Source of the DNA: Actinomycetes bacterium
GTDB lineage: Bacteria > Actinomycetota > Thermoleophilia > BMS3ABIN01
DNA: 6,582 bases
Assembly (NCBI GenBank): GCA_021787775.1
Contig: JAJYLK010000066.1
Location: forward strand, 1 to 6,582
Reading direction: 5' to 3'
The notes beneath the pieces were generated by a model that was not told the DNA's origin, did not search any database, and worked only from the letters and a program-made list of their open reading frames with translations. The position numbers were made by a program, and so were the translations under genes. Of this stretch, positions 5,824 to 6,582 are shown in pieces (the stretch's first letter is position 1; each line of letters opens with the position of its first letter).

Positions 5824-6582
5824 TTGTTAAAAAAAGCCAACAGATTCCTTATCTCTCACCGGTTTGCCCATTTTTCTCTGATCCTCGGGGATCTGCTCGG
5901 GGTTCTCGCCGGCTACCGCCTGGCCTTTGCGATCTATTTCGAGCTGGGCGTCTGGTATGTGAGCATCTCTCCCGGCACCGAACAGCCCTCGATCGCGTTC
6001 TATATGGCGATCACCCTGGTCATCCTGCCGCTTTACTGGATGCTGTTCAAGCTGCATGGCCTCTACCGTTTCCGGCTTAACCTGAGCGTGCTGGAGATCG
6101 CCCCGCAGATCTTCTCCGCCGCCACCGAATCATCCATGTTGCTGATGAGCCTGGCGGTGCTGGTCTTTCCCCCGACGCATTATTCGCGCAACGTCGTGCT
6201 GCTCTCCTGGCTGTGCGTGATCATGGCGGTGGCGGTTATGCGTTTCGGCGTTTACCAGATGCTGAAACTGGGACGCCGCCATGGCTGGTACGTGAAGAAT
6301 ACGCTGGTGCTGGGCGCCGGCAGCGTCGGCATCACCTGTGCCGGCAAGCTGCTGCGCAATCCGGCGCTGGGGCTGCAGTTTGTCGGCTTCCTGGACGAAA
6401 AACCTTCCGGCAAGGCGGCGCACTTCGGCTCCTATCACGTGTTCGATGACTACAGCAAGCTCGAGGAGATACTGGTCAGGTACCATATCCAGCACATGGT
6501 GGTGGCGTTCTCGCGCGACAAGCACGACACCATTGTGGGGCTGATGGAACGCTGCCGCCCCTACGGGGTCGAGTTCACGATG
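5824..6582 (+). CDS. Polyprenyl-phosphate sugar-1-phosphate transferase, N-terminal part (partial)
   Basis: The frame is open from TTG 5824 to the window end, giving 253 residues; the C-terminus is outside. The visible part has four hydrophobic helices. The first, near residues 15-40, contains GDLLGVLAGYRLAF; the family-typical KLHGLYRFRLNLSVLEI follows helix two. A Rossmann-like CoA_binding_3 domain then begins with NTLVLGAGSVG (159-169, GxGxxG), followed by VGFLDEKP (187-194). This order is that of WcaJ/WbaP-like enzymes, which move a sugar 1-phosphate from a nucleotide sugar to undecaprenyl phosphate, the committed first step of capsule or exopolysaccharide assembly. The catalytic PglC-like domain expected after about residue 270 cannot be checked here. 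An alternative start is GTG 5779, which adds 15 plausible residues but lacks a ribosome binding site and lies upstream of the predicted transcript. It diverges from the second glycosyltransferase across 120 bp. Confidence 0.88.
   Translation, partial: MLKKANRFLISHRFAHFSLILGDLLGVLAGYRLAFAIYFELGVWYVSISPGTEQPSIAFYMAITLVILPLYWMLFKLHGLYRFRLNLSVLEIAPQIFSAATESSMLLMSLAVLVFPPTHYSRNVVLLSWLCVIMAVAVMRFGVYQMLKLGRRHGWYVKNTLVLGAGSVGITCAGKLLRNPALGLQFVGFLDEKPSGKAAHFGSYHVFDDYSKLEEILVRYHIQHMVVAFSRDKHDTIVGLMERCRPYGVEFTM

Overview
This window is part of a surface-polysaccharide locus from a high-GC bacterium with a Gram-positive type of envelope. I base that on the strong G/C preference at third codon positions, the use of GTG and TTG as start codons, a LytR-CpsA-Psr (LCP) protein with a basic cytoplasmic tail, and promoter-like sequence that would give a nearly leaderless mRNA. 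A deep-branching actinobacterium (Thermoleophilia- or Geothermincolia-like) fits best, but this is inferred from sequence character only.

Layout, left to right: (1) bases 1-134, the hydrophobic C-terminal end of a membrane protein cut by the window edge; (2) 135-365, a gene-free leader with a 15-bp tandem repeat and several base-paired segments; (3) 366-1463 (+), an LCP-family phosphotransferase; (4) 1464-1662, a gene-free stretch with a hairpin, a good -10 box and a possible terminator; (5) 1663-2784 (+), a GT4-type glycosyltransferase; (6) 2771-4585 (+), an O-antigen ligase/polymerase-type membrane protein overlapping the previous gene by 14 nt and carrying an Ig-like domain inside its large extracytoplasmic loop; (7) 4582-5703 (-), a second GT4-type glycosyltransferase of the same length, whose stop codon overlaps the polymerase stop; (8) 5704-5823, a 120-bp divergent promoter region with a palindrome; (9) 5824-6582 (+), the N-terminal 253 codons of a polyprenyl-phosphate sugar-1-phosphate transferase that runs off the window.

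Together the genes describe a lipid-linked pathway. The sugar transferase would load the first sugar on undecaprenyl phosphate. The two GT4 enzymes would extend the unit in the cytoplasm. The O-antigen ligase/polymerase-type protein would polymerise or transfer it on the outer face, and the LCP protein could attach the polymer to peptidoglycan. No flippase is visible in the window.

The most unusual item is the roughly 116-residue Ig-like domain (resembling the NBR1 'four-tryptophan' fold) placed between the two catalytic-loop motifs of the polymerase/ligase. Second are the possibly structured leader upstream of the LCP gene and the compact divergent promoter region. I saw no tRNA, rRNA, CRISPR array or insertion sequence.
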